Assembly (NCBI RefSeq): GCF_014324365.1
Contig: NZ_QEIG01000013.1
Coordinates: 170,585 to 234,584 of the forward strand
DNA length: 64,000 nucleotides
Direction of reading: 5' to 3'
Source of the DNA: Algoriphagus sp. AK58
GTDB taxonomy: Bacteria; Bacteroidota; Bacteroidia; Cytophagales; Cyclobacteriaceae
Shown in pieces: positions 33,370-42,544 of the stretch (positions within the stretch are counted from its first letter, which is position 1; the number at the start of each line of letters is the position of its first letter). The position numbers and the translations under genes were made by a program. The notes beneath the pieces were generated by a model that worked only from the letters and a program-made list of their open reading frames with translations, did no database searches and had not been told where the DNA came from.

Positions 33370-34881
33370 ATGAAATACTATTTACTCTTTTCCCTCGCTT
33401 TTTTAATTTCCTTCTCCACCTTTTCCCAAGAAGAAAAGTCAGAATCCAAGTGGGTTCCCCGGGATCCTCAAAAGTTTGAAACCACACATTCAGGCACATT
33501 CAATGGTCAAAAAATCACCTACAAAGCGGTTGTTGGGGAGACCTTTTTGAAAAACTCCAAAGGAGAAGTGACGGGAGCACTTTGGTCGACTTCGTATATC
33601 CGCGAGGGCGTGGATTCTTCCAAAAGGCCCGTTCTCTTTATCTTCAACGGAGGTCCGGGTTCAGCGAGTATATGGCTGCATGTGGGATTCTTTGGCCCCA
33701 AAGTGGTGAAAACCGATTCGGAAGCCAAGACCGATGATGGTGCCGCACCCTATCGGTTTGTGGACAATACTCAGGCACTTTTGGATCTCACCGACCTAGT
33801 CTTTATCGATCCGATCGGGACTGGATTTAGCCAAGTAGAAGGTGTGGGCAAGACTTCCGATTTCTGGGGATTGAATGAGGATGCGGCTTCTGTTGCGCAG
33901 TTTATGCGGACTTGGGTGACGCAACATGGCAGATGGCAGGCACCAAAATTTATGGCAGGCGAAAGCTTCGGAACCACCCGCGCCGCCAAAGTGGCTGAGG
34001 TCCTTGAGGAAGGCGGACAAACCATGGCCTTGAATGGAATCATTCTGATTTCTCAGGCTTTGGATTATGCGGGTTCGTCCAGTTGGGCGGATAACCTGAC
34101 CTCCTTTTTCACCTATCTTCCCTCCCAAGCAGTGACCGCCTGGTATCACGGCAAAGCCGGAAAAGGAAAAACGATCGAAGCTTTTGCCCAAGAGGCTAGA
34201 GAATTTGCCTACGGAGATTATTTGACTTCCCTTTTCCTCGGGGAAAAGCAAACCCCAGCGCAAAAGGAAGCCATTGCCGAAAAACTAGCTTACTTCACCG
34301 GATTGGACAAGGCGTATATCCTTCGCTCTGATAATCAAATCCTGATGCATCGCTTCAAAAAAGAATTGCTGCGCGAAGAAGGCAAAGCCATCGGGACTTT
34401 AGACGGCAGGTATTTGGCTACTGAGACAGACAAGGCTGCTGAAGGTCCGGTTTTGGGTGACCCAGCAAGCTACATGACCAGTGCGGCCTACACGGCTGTT
34501 TTCAACGATTATCTGATGCGGGATTTGAAAGTGACTTTGGATCGGCCGTATTTCACTTCGGCTTCTGGCATGGGTGGCAGCTGGAACTGGAAGCCGGTGC
34601 CCGATGGCGCCTATTGGGAGCCGAGCTACGTGAGCACTGCAAGAGCTCTGAGCGAAGCCATGCACCGTAATACACGAATGAAAGTCTTGGTAGCCAACGG
34701 GTACTATGACCTGATCACCCCGTTCTTTGATGCGGAATACACTTTCGCAAGACACAACTTCCCTCAGGACCGAATCGAAATGACCTACTATGAAGCCGGC
34801 CACATGATGTACAACCGACAAGAGGATTTCGATGCGCTAGCAAAGGATGTGAGGAAGTTTTTGGAGGGGATGTTGAAATAA
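33370..34881 (+). CDS. Secreted S10-family serine carboxypeptidase-like protein
   Basis: The 503-residue protein has a signal peptide (LISFSTFSQ) and the S10 alpha/beta-hydrolase signatures: oxyanion block FNGGPGSASIWLH (about residue 94), nucleophile elbow GESFGTTRAAK, Asp in NGYYDLITPFF and a C-terminal His in YEAGHMMY. These match carboxypeptidase Y-type enzymes, which remove C-terminal residues at acidic pH. Length is normal for the bacterial branch. It is probably periplasmic or secreted and involved in peptide utilisation. Confidence 0.87.
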   Translation: MKYYLLFSLAFLISFSTFSQEEKSESKWVPRDPQKFETTHSGTFNGQKITYKAVVGETFLKNSKGEVTGALWSTSYIREGVDSSKRPVLFIFNGGPGSASIWLHVGFFGPKVVKTDSEAKTDDGAAPYRFVDNTQALLDLTDLVFIDPIGTGFSQVEGVGKTSDFWGLNEDAASVAQFMRTWVTQHGRWQAPKFMAGESFGTTRAAKVAEVLEEGGQTMALNGIILISQALDYAGSSSWADNLTSFFTYLPSQAVTAWYHGKAGKGKTIEAFAQEAREFAYGDYLTSLFLGEKQTPAQKEAIAEKLAYFTGLDKAYILRSDNQILMHRFKKELLREEGKAIGTLDGRYLATETDKAAEGPVLGDPASYMTSAAYTAVFNDYLMRDLKVTLDRPYFTSASGMGGSWNWKPVPDGAYWEPSYVSTARALSEAMHRNTRMKVLVANGYYDLITPFFDAEYTFARHNFPQDRIEMTYYEAGHMMYNRQEDFDALAKDVRKFLEGMLK

Positions 34882-34941
34882 AAGATTTTTTCACGGAACA
34901 AAATCAAGTCGAAATTGACTTGAATAGAAAAATTAGAAACC

Positions 34942-35550
34942 ATGCAAAAACCCGAATTCAATACCGAAGAGGTTTCCAAAATCATCCGTGGACGTCGGTC
35001 CATGTTTGTCGCCCAATTCAAAGAAAATGACCCGGTGGACGACTCCATCATCGAGGAAATGCTCGAAAACGCCAACTGGGCACCTACCCATAAGCTTACC
35101 CAACCTTGGAGATTTATTGTATACACCGGTGAAGGACTAAAGAAATTTGGTGACTATCAGGCCGAGATGTACAAGATGCGAGCAGAGAAAAACGGTACTC
35201 CATTCATCGAAGCGACCTACCAGAAGTTTAAAGAAAATCCAACCAAAGCTTCTCATGTGATTGCCATCCTGATGAAGCGAACCGAAGGATCTGGCATTCC
35301 GGTAATGGAGGAAATTGCTGCAACCGCTATGGCGGTACAGAATATGTACCTGACTGCCTGCGCACACGGATTGGCCTGCTATTGGGGTACGGGTGGACCG
35401 ACGTTCTGGGCAGAAGCTCGGGAGGATTTCGGACTCGAAGGCGAAGACATGCTGATGGGCTTCTTTTATGTGGCCAAGCCAGCAACGGACAACTGGCCTG
35501 CTGGAAAGCGCGAGCCGATTGGGGAAAAAGTGAATTGGGTGAGGGAGTAA
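34942..35550 (+). CDS. Nitroreductase family protein
   Basis: This 202-residue protein has the FMN-binding nitroreductase start (IIRGRRSMFVAQF, with RRS contacting the flavin phosphate), NANWAPTHKLTQPWRF and AAMAVQNMYLTACAHGLACYW-type helices typical of the YdjA-like branch. It would be a cytoplasmic NAD(P)H-dependent flavoprotein. The natural substrate is not predictable. It lies 60 bp after the S10 gene on the same strand and may share its transcript. Confidence 0.85.
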   Translation: MQKPEFNTEEVSKIIRGRRSMFVAQFKENDPVDDSIIEEMLENANWAPTHKLTQPWRFIVYTGEGLKKFGDYQAEMYKMRAEKNGTPFIEATYQKFKENPTKASHVIAILMKRTEGSGIPVMEEIAATAMAVQNMYLTACAHGLACYWGTGGPTFWAEAREDFGLEGEDMLMGFFYVAKPATDNWPAGKREPIGEKVNWVRE

Positions 35551-35675
35551 TAGTCATCCAGAATTAGAAAAATTTGGGTTTCCAAAAGAGTCTGGATAGA
35601 GTTTTTAGATTCATAACCTTGCCTTATCATTTCTGATTCAAATCCTTTTTGATTACAAAACTCTGTTCTGAATGG

Positions 35676-35777
35676 CGCGTGGGCCGACACAGCAGCGGGC
35701 CAGCGTTTGGCCTTGTGCGGTTGGAGCTTTGCTGTGTCAAGGGTTTTTGGTTACTTTTTGCCCCACAAAAAGTAACA
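35676..35777. repeat. Structured intergenic repeat element
   Basis: The element contains a 9-bp stem GACACAGCA (35686-35694) with TGCTGTGTC (35730-35738) enclosing a small GGCCA/TGGCC hairpin. A perfect 11-bp hairpin, GTTACTTTTTG and CAAAAAGTAAC around a CCCCA loop (35750-35776), follows. The TTACTTTTTGCCCCACAAAA phrase resembles a repeat I recall as widespread in Bacteroidota and often mis-annotated as protein. It lies in a 347-bp gap with no other content. Confidence 0.55.
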
Positions 35778-35867
35778 ATGGAAAAGATGGAATAAAGGTC
35801 AATAGGAGGCAAATGGTGGGTCTAAACCGCTTTATCACCACTAGTAATATAAACTCAATACCATCAT

Positions 35868-35895
35868 AAAAGGAAGGCTAAACACCTTCCTTTTT
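35868..35895 (-). terminator. Terminator of the LOG gene
   Basis: AAAAGGAAGG and CCTTCCTTTTT form a stem just beyond the LOG stop codon. T-runs on both strands would allow it to act in either direction. Confidence 0.7.
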
Positions 35896-35897
35896 CA

Positions 35898-36461
35898 TTA
35901 CCAATCTGCCGGTCTCCTAGCTTGATACGCTGCCATTTGATCCAATAGGTCCGAAGGATCATCGGAAATAATCAGCATTTCCTCCTGCTCGGGATAGAGA
36001 AATCCCTCCTCCATAGCATGATTGAGAAAGGTGATCAGCTTGTCATAGTACCCATTGACATTATAAAGCGCCAAGGGCTTTTGGATGTAGTGAAGCTGAT
36101 TGAGGGTCATGATTTCAAAAAGTTCTTCGAGTGTCCCGATTCCTCCCGGCATGGCAATAAATCCATCTCCCCGCTCGGCCATCAGCCACTTCCGGTCGCG
36201 CATCGTCTCCACAATGATCAGCTCTGTGCACCCTTTGTGAGCAACCTCCCGATCGACTAGTTTTTGGGGGATAATGCCCAAAACTTCTTTGCCCGCAGCG
36301 AGCATCTCATCCGCAATCACTCCCATCAAACCCACATGCCCGGCTCCATAGACCAGTGAATGATCCCGTTTGATCATTTCCTGAGCTAAGGCCCTTACGC
36401 CAGCTTCATAAACCGAATTGATTCCCTTCTTGGAACCGCAGTACACCGTGATCTTTTTCAT
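35898..36461 (-). CDS. LOG-family (TIGR00730) nucleotide phosphoribohydrolase-like protein
   Basis: The 187-residue protein has the Rossmann-like LOG fold with VYCGSKKGINSVYE at the N-terminus and the PGGIGTLEELFE motif (about residue 106) that binds the nucleotide phosphate and holds the catalytic Glu. LOG enzymes cleave cytokinin riboside 5'-monophosphates or AMP-like nucleotides to base and ribose phosphate; the bacterial physiological role is usually unclear. It is divergent from rdgB with about 100 bp between. Confidence 0.86.
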   Translation of the reverse strand: MKKITVYCGSKKGINSVYEAGVRALAQEMIKRDHSLVYGAGHVGLMGVIADEMLAAGKEVLGIIPQKLVDREVAHKGCTELIIVETMRDRKWLMAERGDGFIAMPGGIGTLEELFEIMTLNQLHYIQKPLALYNVNGYYDKLITFLNHAMEEGFLYPEQEEMLIISDDPSDLLDQMAAYQARRPADW

Positions 36462-36562
36462 GGCTGAAATTTAGGAGGAAAAAATAAGGCTCCCTTGCGG
36501 GATAATTAAAAACGTTTGGATAAGGGCCATACACTTTTCATTTTTGTCAAAACCGAATCTCC

Positions 36563-37144
36563 ATGAAAATTTGCTTCGCTACCAACAACCAAAAGAAAAT
36601 CGAGGAAGTAAAAGCCGCCCTTGGGCCAGAGTTTGAACTCGTCTCCTTACAGGAAATAGGTTGTGAAGAAGAACTTCCGGAAACCGGTGACACCCTAGAT
36701 CACAATGCTTTTCAAAAGGCCCGTTACGTGAAAGAGCACTTTGGAGTGGATTGCTTTGCGGATGATACCGGCCTGGAAGTGGAGGCTTTGGATGGTGCTC
36801 CTGGAGTGTACTCGGGCAGGTTTGCCGGAGAGCCACGAAGCGATGAGCGGAATATTGACTTGCTATTGAAGAAATTGGAGGGTAAAACAAACCGAAAAGC
36901 ACGATTCCGGACCGTTATCGCCTTGATTTTGGAAGAGAAAGAATATCAATTTGAAGGGATTGCCGAGGGCGAAATTCTGCTTCAGCGAGTTGGAGAAAGA
37001 GGGTTTGGCTATGATCCTGTTTTTAAGCTGGTCGGTTTTGACAGAACATTTGCTGAGCTTTCCCTGAGAGAGAAAAATGAAATTTCCCATCGTGGAAAAG
37101 CGGTAAAGGCCTTAATTGAATTTCTAAACCATAGAAAATTCTGA
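36563..37144 (+). CDS. rdgB: Non-canonical purine NTP pyrophosphatase (RdgB/HAM1)
   Basis: This 193-residue enzyme has the family signature FATNNQKKIEEV at the N-terminus, CFADDTGLEVEALDGAPGVYSGRF in the centre (its catalytic Asp pair lies in FADDTG), and GFGYDPVF with SHRGKA near the end. It hydrolyses ITP, XTP and dITP to monophosphates, keeping deaminated purines out of nucleic acids. The uridine kinase gene follows 33 bp after its stop, so the two are probably adjacent nucleotide-metabolism genes, although a -7 box lies between them. Confidence 0.92.
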   Translation: MKICFATNNQKKIEEVKAALGPEFELVSLQEIGCEEELPETGDTLDHNAFQKARYVKEHFGVDCFADDTGLEVEALDGAPGVYSGRFAGEPRSDERNIDLLLKKLEGKTNRKARFRTVIALILEEKEYQFEGIAEGEILLQRVGERGFGYDPVFKLVGFDRTFAELSLREKNEISHRGKAVKALIEFLNHRKF

Positions 37145-37163
37145 GATCAAGCTAAAAATAAGT

Positions 37164-37171
37164 TAACTTTG
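37164..37171 (+). promoter_or_regulatory. -7 box (TAACTTTG) 6 nt before udk ATG
   Basis: TAACTTTG fits TAnnTTTG and ends 6 nt before the ATG at 37178. No good -33 TTG was found. If used, the transcript would begin at or next to the start codon. Confidence 0.4.
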
Positions 37172-37177
37172 GGGCCA

Positions 37178-37798
37178 ATGAAAAAGCCATTCATCGTCGG
37201 GATCACGGGAGGTTCAGCCTCTGGAAAAACCTTGTTTTTAGAACGTCTACTCAGCAGTTTTGATCCCGGAGAAGTTTGTCTTATTTCCCAAGACAATTAT
37301 TATAAGCCGCGGCATCTTCAACCTGTGGATGCACAGGGAATTCATAACTTCGATACTCCCTTCAGTATTGATTTTGAGCAGTACGCAAATGACATCCGAA
37401 AAATTCAGGATGGTGAAACAGTTTTCAGGGAAGAATATACATTCAACAATGCCGCCAAAAAGCCAAAACTGCTGACTTTCGCCCCTGCCCCCGTGGTGGT
37501 GGTTGAAGGTATTTTTGTCTTGTATTATCCTGAATTGGCTGATCTCTTGGACCTGAAGATTTTTATCGATGCCAAAGACCACATCAAACTCAAACGTAGA
37601 ATCATCCGGGACAAAGTGGAGCGAGGGTATGATCTGGACGATGTACTCTATCGCTATGAAATGCATGTGATGCCTACCTATGAAAAGTACATTGAGCCTT
37701 TCAAAAGTGAAGCGGATTTGATTGTGCCCAACAACCAAAGCTTTGATCGTGCACTCGATGTGATCCGAACTTACCTTCGGGCAAAATCTCACACCTGA
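37178..37798 (+). CDS. udk: Uridine kinase
   Basis: I place the start at the ATG at 37178 (206 residues); the TTG at 37169 is part of the promoter-like box. The P-loop ITGGSASGKTLF, the DNYYKPRHLQP substrate loop, NFDTPFSIDFE and the RIIRDKVERGYD lid are those of the uridine/cytidine kinase family, which salvages uridine and cytidine to monophosphates with ATP or GTP. It follows rdgB by 33 bp. Confidence 0.9.
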   Translation: MKKPFIVGITGGSASGKTLFLERLLSSFDPGEVCLISQDNYYKPRHLQPVDAQGIHNFDTPFSIDFEQYANDIRKIQDGETVFREEYTFNNAAKKPKLLTFAPAPVVVVEGIFVLYYPELADLLDLKIFIDAKDHIKLKRRIIRDKVERGYDLDDVLYRYEMHVMPTYEKYIEPFKSEADLIVPNNQSFDRALDVIRTYLRAKSHT

Positions 37799-37821
37799 GC
37801 AAAAAAATCAGGCGGAAAGAC

Positions 37822-37848
37822 TTGAATTTCAAATATTGTCTATATTTG
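37822..37848 (+). promoter_or_regulatory. Promoter (TTG-N16-TATATTTG)
   Basis: TTG at 37822-37824 and a perfect -7 box TATATTTG at 37841-37848 match the Bacteroidota promoter consensus, with slightly short spacing. The -7 box ends 6 nt before the ATG at 37855. Confidence 0.6.
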
Positions 37849-37854
37849 CCGCTC

Positions 37855-38199
37855 ATGAAAAACAGAATTTTAAATAGCACCATGTTTCGGCAGAGATTCT
37901 CTGTCTTGATGGCTTTGCTATTTTGCCTGTTTGTATCCGGGGTTGAGTATCTCCCCGATAATCAAGAAAAACCTCGTTCAGAACAATCTTCTGAGAATCC
38001 TGATCAGACATTTTTAAATGTAGCGGTAGACGCAGTAGTACCTTTTGTATTGCATGTTGCCGACACGGTGCTTTATCTGATCTATCAGATTTTCAGCTTC
38101 GAATTCAAAATTCCTACCCATCAGGCGGTATCTGCTTTTTATCCCAATCAACTGATTGAGATCCTTTTTGAGCGGATTATTTCTACCAAAGGGCCCTGA
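37855..38199 (+). CDS. Small membrane-associated hypothetical protein
   Basis: From the ATG at 37855 the product is 114 residues; because the -7 box lies just upstream, the Met at 37882 (105 residues) is an alternative. A hydrophobic N-terminal stretch (SVLMALLFCLFVSGVEYL) looks like a signal or anchor, followed by an acidic linker and a second hydrophobic segment (AVVPFVLHVADTVLYLIYQ). I do not recognise the family. It lies between udk and secDF on the same strand with its own promoter. Confidence 0.55.
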   Translation: MKNRILNSTMFRQRFSVLMALLFCLFVSGVEYLPDNQEKPRSEQSSENPDQTFLNVAVDAVVPFVLHVADTVLYLIYQIFSFEFKIPTHQAVSAFYPNQLIEILFERIISTKGP

Positions 38200-38292
38200 T
38201 TTCTTAGCAATTCGGCACTTAATACCTTACCCCGGTTCTTTTACGGACTGGTAAATCCTCTGTATTTATTTATCAATTAACTAGTTATCCTT

Positions 38293-41277
38293 ATGCAAAA
38301 CAAAGGTGTCATTGTGTTTTTGACGGTGATTATTACGGCGCTATGCCTGTATTACCTGTCATTCACATTAGTATCCAATGGCGTACAGCAAAAAGCAACT
38401 GAATATGCAACTGACGCCTCCGGCAATGTAGACTTTGCCAAAAGAAGAGCTTACCTCGACTCTGTCTGGAGACAGCCAGTGTACAATTTCTTGGGGGCAG
38501 ATTTCACCTACCAAGAAGTAAAAGAGACCGAACTTGGACTTGGTCTTGACCTTCAGGGCGGTATGCATGTAACCTTGGAAGTTTCTCCTGTAGAAATCGT
38601 AAAAGGAATCGCGGGCAATCCAAAAGACGAAGCCTTCAACAAATCTGTGGATGAAGCAAGAGAGGCTGCTAAAACCTCTAATGCAAAGTTTGTAGACCTG
38701 TTTTATTCTGCTTGGCAGAACAATAACCCAGGCAAAAACCTCAGCAGCATCTTTGCTACCGCTGCCAACAGAGGAAGAATTTCCTTGGAATCTTCCGATG
38801 CAGACATCTTAGCCATTATTGACACAGAGGTAGAGAACGCAATTGACCGTTCCTTTAATATCCTTAGAACCCGTATCGACCGGTTCGGTACTTCTCAGCC
38901 AAATATCCAGCGGATTGCCGGTTCAGGAAGAATTCAGATCGAACTTCCGGGTGCTGACAACCAAGAGCGTGTAAGAAACTTGCTCCAAGGGGTGGCAAAA
39001 CTACAATTCTGGGAAGTGCTTGAATTGAATGAATATGGAGGAGCGATTGAGACCATCAATACTACCTGGGTAGCTGATCAAAAGGCTTCCCCTTCTCAAA
39101 CTGTAGCTTCAGATTCTACAAGTGCTGATTCTCTAGCTAACCTTTCTCCCGAAGATTCTCTGAGAAATGCGTTGGAAAAGCAATTGGAACAAATCGATCC
39201 GCTAAATCCCAACAACAGCGTTTCTCCTTTGATCTCTTTGATGAAGGCAAACTATGGACTTGTGTACGATGTCAGAGATACTGTCATCATTAATAGAATC
39301 CTAAAAAATGAACGATACAAGTCATTCTTACCAAGAGATCTAAAACTTCTTTGGGGTGTAAAGCCTACCAAAGCAGAGGACGGAACTGAACTCTTGGAGC
39401 TTTATGCGATCAAACTGAACAAAGGCACTGACCAAGCCCCTCTAGAAGGCGATGTGGTAACTGATGCCCGGCAGACTTTGGATCAGACGTCTCGTCCAGC
39501 GGTATCCATGCAAATGAATGCAGAAGGTGCCCGAAAGTGGAGAAAACTCACTTCTGAGAATGTTGGTAGAAGAATCGCGGTGGTCCTTGACGACTACGTG
39601 TACACTGCACCGGTTGTAAACGGTGAAATCCCTAACGGTCAGTCTGAAATCTCCGGTAACTTCACCCTGCTAGAAGCACAAGATTTGGCGAACATTCTAA
39701 AGTCAGGTTCTCTTCCTGCACCTACCCAAATCGTAGAAGAAAGCATCATCGGACCTACTTTAGGTAAAGAAGCTCAAAACCAAGGTATCATTTCCATGAT
39801 TGCCGGCTTGGTATTGGTTGTGTTGTTCATGGTGGCCTACTATTCTAAAGGTGGTTTGGTAGCCATTGCAGCCTTGGTATTCAACATCTTCTTCATCCTC
39901 GGAATCTTGGCACAGTTGGGTACGGCTCTGACCTTACCGGGTATTGCGGGTATCGTCTTGACTATCGGTATGTCTATTGACGCCAACGTGTTGATTTTTG
40001 AGCGTATCAAAGAAGAACTTCGAAATGGTGTGGGATTGATGGCATCGATCAATGCCGGTTACAACAAAGCATTTTCTGCTATTTTGGATGGTAACGTGAC
40101 GACCTTCTTGACAGGTGCCATTTTGTATGCCTTAGGCCAAGGTCCAGTGAAAGGTTTCGCAATTGTATTGATGATCGGTATCGCTTGTTCTTTCTTCTCC
40201 TCCGTGTTTATCACCCGAGTGATCGTATCCTGGATGACCAAGAAAGGTGACAAGAGCAGCATCAATTTCTCCGCTCCTTTCGCCAAGAATGCGCTTTCCA
40301 GCCTTAATATCGACTTCCTGAGCAAGAGAAAAGTAGCTTACATTACCTCCTCAACGATCATCGTAATCGGTTTAGCGATTGCCGTTATCAATGGATTGAA
40401 GTTCGGTGTGGACTTCACTGGTGGTCGTTCTTATGTAGTAGCGTTTGATGAGCCAGTAGTTCCCTCTGATTTGAAAGTTGGATTGGATGGTGAATTTGAT
40501 GGATCGGTAGAAGTAAAAACTTACGGAGCCAGCAATGTCTTGAAAGTAACCACTTCCTACTTGATCAATGAAGACGACGATGCCTCCAATAAAGAGGTTG
40601 AAAACAAAGTAAAAGAAGGAATTGCAACCGTGACAGGATTCTCTTATGTGGAAAATGCCGAACAGCTTGGCGATAAGCAATTCTCTATCACAGGATCTTC
40701 CAAGGTAGGTGCTACTGTGGCAGACGATATCAAAGCTTCTTCTGCTGAGGCGATGATCGCAGCCTTGATCGCCATCTTCCTGTACATCTTGTTGAGATTC
40801 CGCAAGTGGCAGTTCTCCCTGGGTTCTATTATCGCCCTGGTTCATGACACGTTGTTTGTGATTGCAGCTTTTGCGATTGCCAGTGCATTCGGAGCTACGT
40901 TCGAAATCGATCAGGTATTTGTGGCCGCTATCTTGACAGTAATCGGTTACTCAATCAACGATACAGTGATTGTATTTGACCGAATCCGTGAAAACATCGA
41001 AAACCGCGGGAATACCAAGTTGGTAAAAGTGTTCAACGATTCGATCAATCAAACTTTGGGTCGTACCTTGATCACCTCCTTCACTACCTTGATCGTAGTG
41101 ATTGTACTTCTCTTGTTTGGTGGCGAGGTATTGAGAGGTTTCTCCTTCGCTCTATTTGTCGGTATCACAGTAGGTACTTTCTCTTCGATCTACATTGCGA
41201 CTCCGATTGTAGTGGACTTGATGAAGAAGGAACTGGAAGCTGAAGGAGCCGGAAAAGAGACCAAAAAAGTAGCATAA
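38293..41277 (+). CDS. secDF: Protein translocase subunit SecDF (fused)
   Basis: The 994-residue protein fuses SecD (about 1-630) and SecF (about 660-994). The SecD part shows LGLGLDLQGGMHVTLEV (residues near 80), the large periplasmic P1 region, and LEAQDLANILKSGSLPAP before its membrane domain with GMSIDANVLIFERIKEEL. The SecF part shows GLKFGVDFTGGRSYVV and VIGYSINDTVIVFDRIRENI. It uses the proton gradient to pull exported proteins out of the SecYEG channel. Fused SecDF is the normal form in Bacteroidota. A strong terminator follows. Confidence 0.96.
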   Translation: MQNKGVIVFLTVIITALCLYYLSFTLVSNGVQQKATEYATDASGNVDFAKRRAYLDSVWRQPVYNFLGADFTYQEVKETELGLGLDLQGGMHVTLEVSPVEIVKGIAGNPKDEAFNKSVDEAREAAKTSNAKFVDLFYSAWQNNNPGKNLSSIFATAANRGRISLESSDADILAIIDTEVENAIDRSFNILRTRIDRFGTSQPNIQRIAGSGRIQIELPGADNQERVRNLLQGVAKLQFWEVLELNEYGGAIETINTTWVADQKASPSQTVASDSTSADSLANLSPEDSLRNALEKQLEQIDPLNPNNSVSPLISLMKANYGLVYDVRDTVIINRILKNERYKSFLPRDLKLLWGVKPTKAEDGTELLELYAIKLNKGTDQAPLEGDVVTDARQTLDQTSRPAVSMQMNAEGARKWRKLTSENVGRRIAVVLDDYVYTAPVVNGEIPNGQSEISGNFTLLEAQDLANILKSGSLPAPTQIVEESIIGPTLGKEAQNQGIISMIAGLVLVVLFMVAYYSKGGLVAIAALVFNIFFILGILAQLGTALTLPGIAGIVLTIGMSIDANVLIFERIKEELRNGVGLMASINAGYNKAFSAILDGNVTTFLTGAILYALGQGPVKGFAIVLMIGIACSFFSSVFITRVIVSWMTKKGDKSSINFSAPFAKNALSSLNIDFLSKRKVAYITSSTIIVIGLAIAVINGLKFGVDFTGGRSYVVAFDEPVVPSDLKVGLDGEFDGSVEVKTYGASNVLKVTTSYLINEDDDASNKEVENKVKEGIATVTGFSYVENAEQLGDKQFSITGSSKVGATVADDIKASSAEAMIAALIAIFLYILLRFRKWQFSLGSIIALVHDTLFVIAAFAIASAFGATFEIDQVFVAAILTVIGYSINDTVIVFDRIRENIENRGNTKLVKVFNDSINQTLGRTLITSFTTLIVVIVLLLFGGEVLRGFSFALFVGITVGTFSSIYIATPIVVDLMKKELEAEGAGKETKKVA

Positions 41278-41298
41278 TTTTAAAAAGTTGATCTTTGG

Positions 41299-41331
41299 AA
41301 AAGGAGTGAGAGAAATCTCACTCCTTTTTTT
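41299..41331 (+). terminator. Rho-independent terminator after secDF
   Basis: AAAAGGAGTGAG and CTCACTCCTTTT form a strong stem around AGAAAT, followed by a run of T. Confidence 0.85.
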
Positions 41332-41405
41332 GTCAGGAAAAGTTTTTAACCAGTATCTTTTCGATTCAAAGAAAGTATGAACCAACAAACTTTTATCAGC
41401 AACTT

Positions 41406-41771
41406 ATGAAAATCAACAAAACAGACTTCGATCAAATGAAGGCGAAATATGATCAGGAAGTAAAAAAAGGCAAGGCAGCAAAAGGTAAAAAGGGTGATGT
41501 AGATAATCAGACCGACTGGATTTTCTTTGATCGAGAAACCTTGGAAGAAATATTGGCTGATCCAAAAGCGAAGGGAATCAAAATCTATTTTACCGAATAT
41601 ACCGAAAGCATAGCTAAAGTATACTATCCAGAGAATCCGGACGAGTTTGTTGGAAGGATTAACTTGGTCTTAACTGCTTCTTCTGACATGGGTCAGAGTA
41701 ATATTTCGGATGCCAATGGAACCACTGCTTATTACAACAAAGGGCAAATGTGCCCCCCGTATTGTCAATAA
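41406..41771 (+). CDS. Hypothetical protein with CPPYC tail
   Basis: The 121-residue protein has a lysine-rich, helical N-terminal third (KKGKAAKGKKGD), a compact middle (DWIFFDRETLEEILADP, then GIKIYFTEYTESIAKVYYP) and a C-terminus ending MCPPYCQ with two cysteines. There is no signal peptide or membrane span. I do not recognise a characterised family. It lies 14 bp before a GTG-started seven-span membrane protein and then a histidine kinase and regulator on the same strand, so all four genes may form one operon. A metal-, thiol- or peptide-type role for the tail is speculation. Confidence 0.6.
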   Translation: MKINKTDFDQMKAKYDQEVKKGKAAKGKKGDVDNQTDWIFFDRETLEEILADPKAKGIKIYFTEYTESIAKVYYPENPDEFVGRINLVLTASSDMGQSNISDANGTTAYYNKGQMCPPYCQ

Positions 41772-41785
41772 TTAGTTGAATTGCA

Positions 41786-42544
41786 GTGTTTACCGAGCTA
41801 ATAAATAGGATCCTAGGTAATCCCTACATACTTATAGTCAACATCATTGGAATATTGGGGATCATTTCTTTTATCGTATTACCAGCGTCTAAAAAAGTAA
41901 AAAGCGAAAATTACCTTCCCTTCTTCTTACTGGCTTTGGTCTTTTTCTATGAAGACCTAGCGTCGATTACCAATACTTACAAGGCTTTAAACCAAAAAAT
42001 ACACGAATGGCTATTTGACGTGCCTTTCAAAGGTTGGAATCTTTGGGTTTATAACCTTTTCAATTTCCATGTCTCAAAAGTTCTTTTTCTCTTGATTATA
42101 CACCCGTATGTAAGAAGAAAGTCTTTTCAGAAGACTATTACTGGGCTATGGGTATCTTTTTTGGGTATCTCCATAGGACTTCAATGGACTGGGATTGAAC
42201 CAATCCATCACTTTCAGCCCATAATTTACCTTCTAGGAAACACCATTATTATCGCTTCCTGTGGTCTGTTTTTCATCGACATGATCACTTCCGAATATTA
42301 CCTAGATTATGATCCTTTAAAAATGTGGATCTTTTGGTTCATTACCTTAACTCTTTTCCAAAGCAGTCTGGCATTCCTTTCAGATGTATCTCATGAATAC
42401 CTTTCTTTAAATAATGAGAAACTCTTTGATTCTTTGACCAGCTTAACCATGTTGCTTTACCTCTTGATTCTGCTCAGTATCATGCTAAAATTGGCTGCAG
42501 GAAGTTTGAATTTTTCAAAAAAGAAACCCTTACAACATGTTTGA
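41786..42544 (+). CDS. Seven-span membrane protein, GTG start
   Basis: The only reasonable start is GTG at 41786, since no Met follows before the first membrane span. The 252-residue product has about seven hydrophobic segments (for example ILIVNIIGILGIISFIVLP, LLALVFFYEDLASITNTYKA and LTMLLYLLILLSIMLKLAAG) with short loops and no catalytic domain. Its stop overlaps the histidine kinase ATG by 8 bp, which implies translational coupling. It may be the membrane sensor of the kinase, encoded as a separate chain; this is inference from gene order. Confidence 0.7.
   Translation: MFTELINRILGNPYILIVNIIGILGIISFIVLPASKKVKSENYLPFFLLALVFFYEDLASITNTYKALNQKIHEWLFDVPFKGWNLWVYNLFNFHVSKVLFLLIIHPYVRRKSFQKTITGLWVSFLGISIGLQWTGIEPIHHFQPIIYLLGNTIIIASCGLFFIDMITSEYYLDYDPLKMWIFWFITLTLFQSSLAFLSDVSHEYLSLNNEKLFDSLTSLTMLLYLLILLSIMLKLAAGSLNFSKKKPLQHV

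Noticed and set aside
35672..35869. Plus-strand ORF of 65 residues within the structured element
   Set aside because: It is the translation of the GC-rich hairpin repeat, with no protein-like composition or upstream signals.
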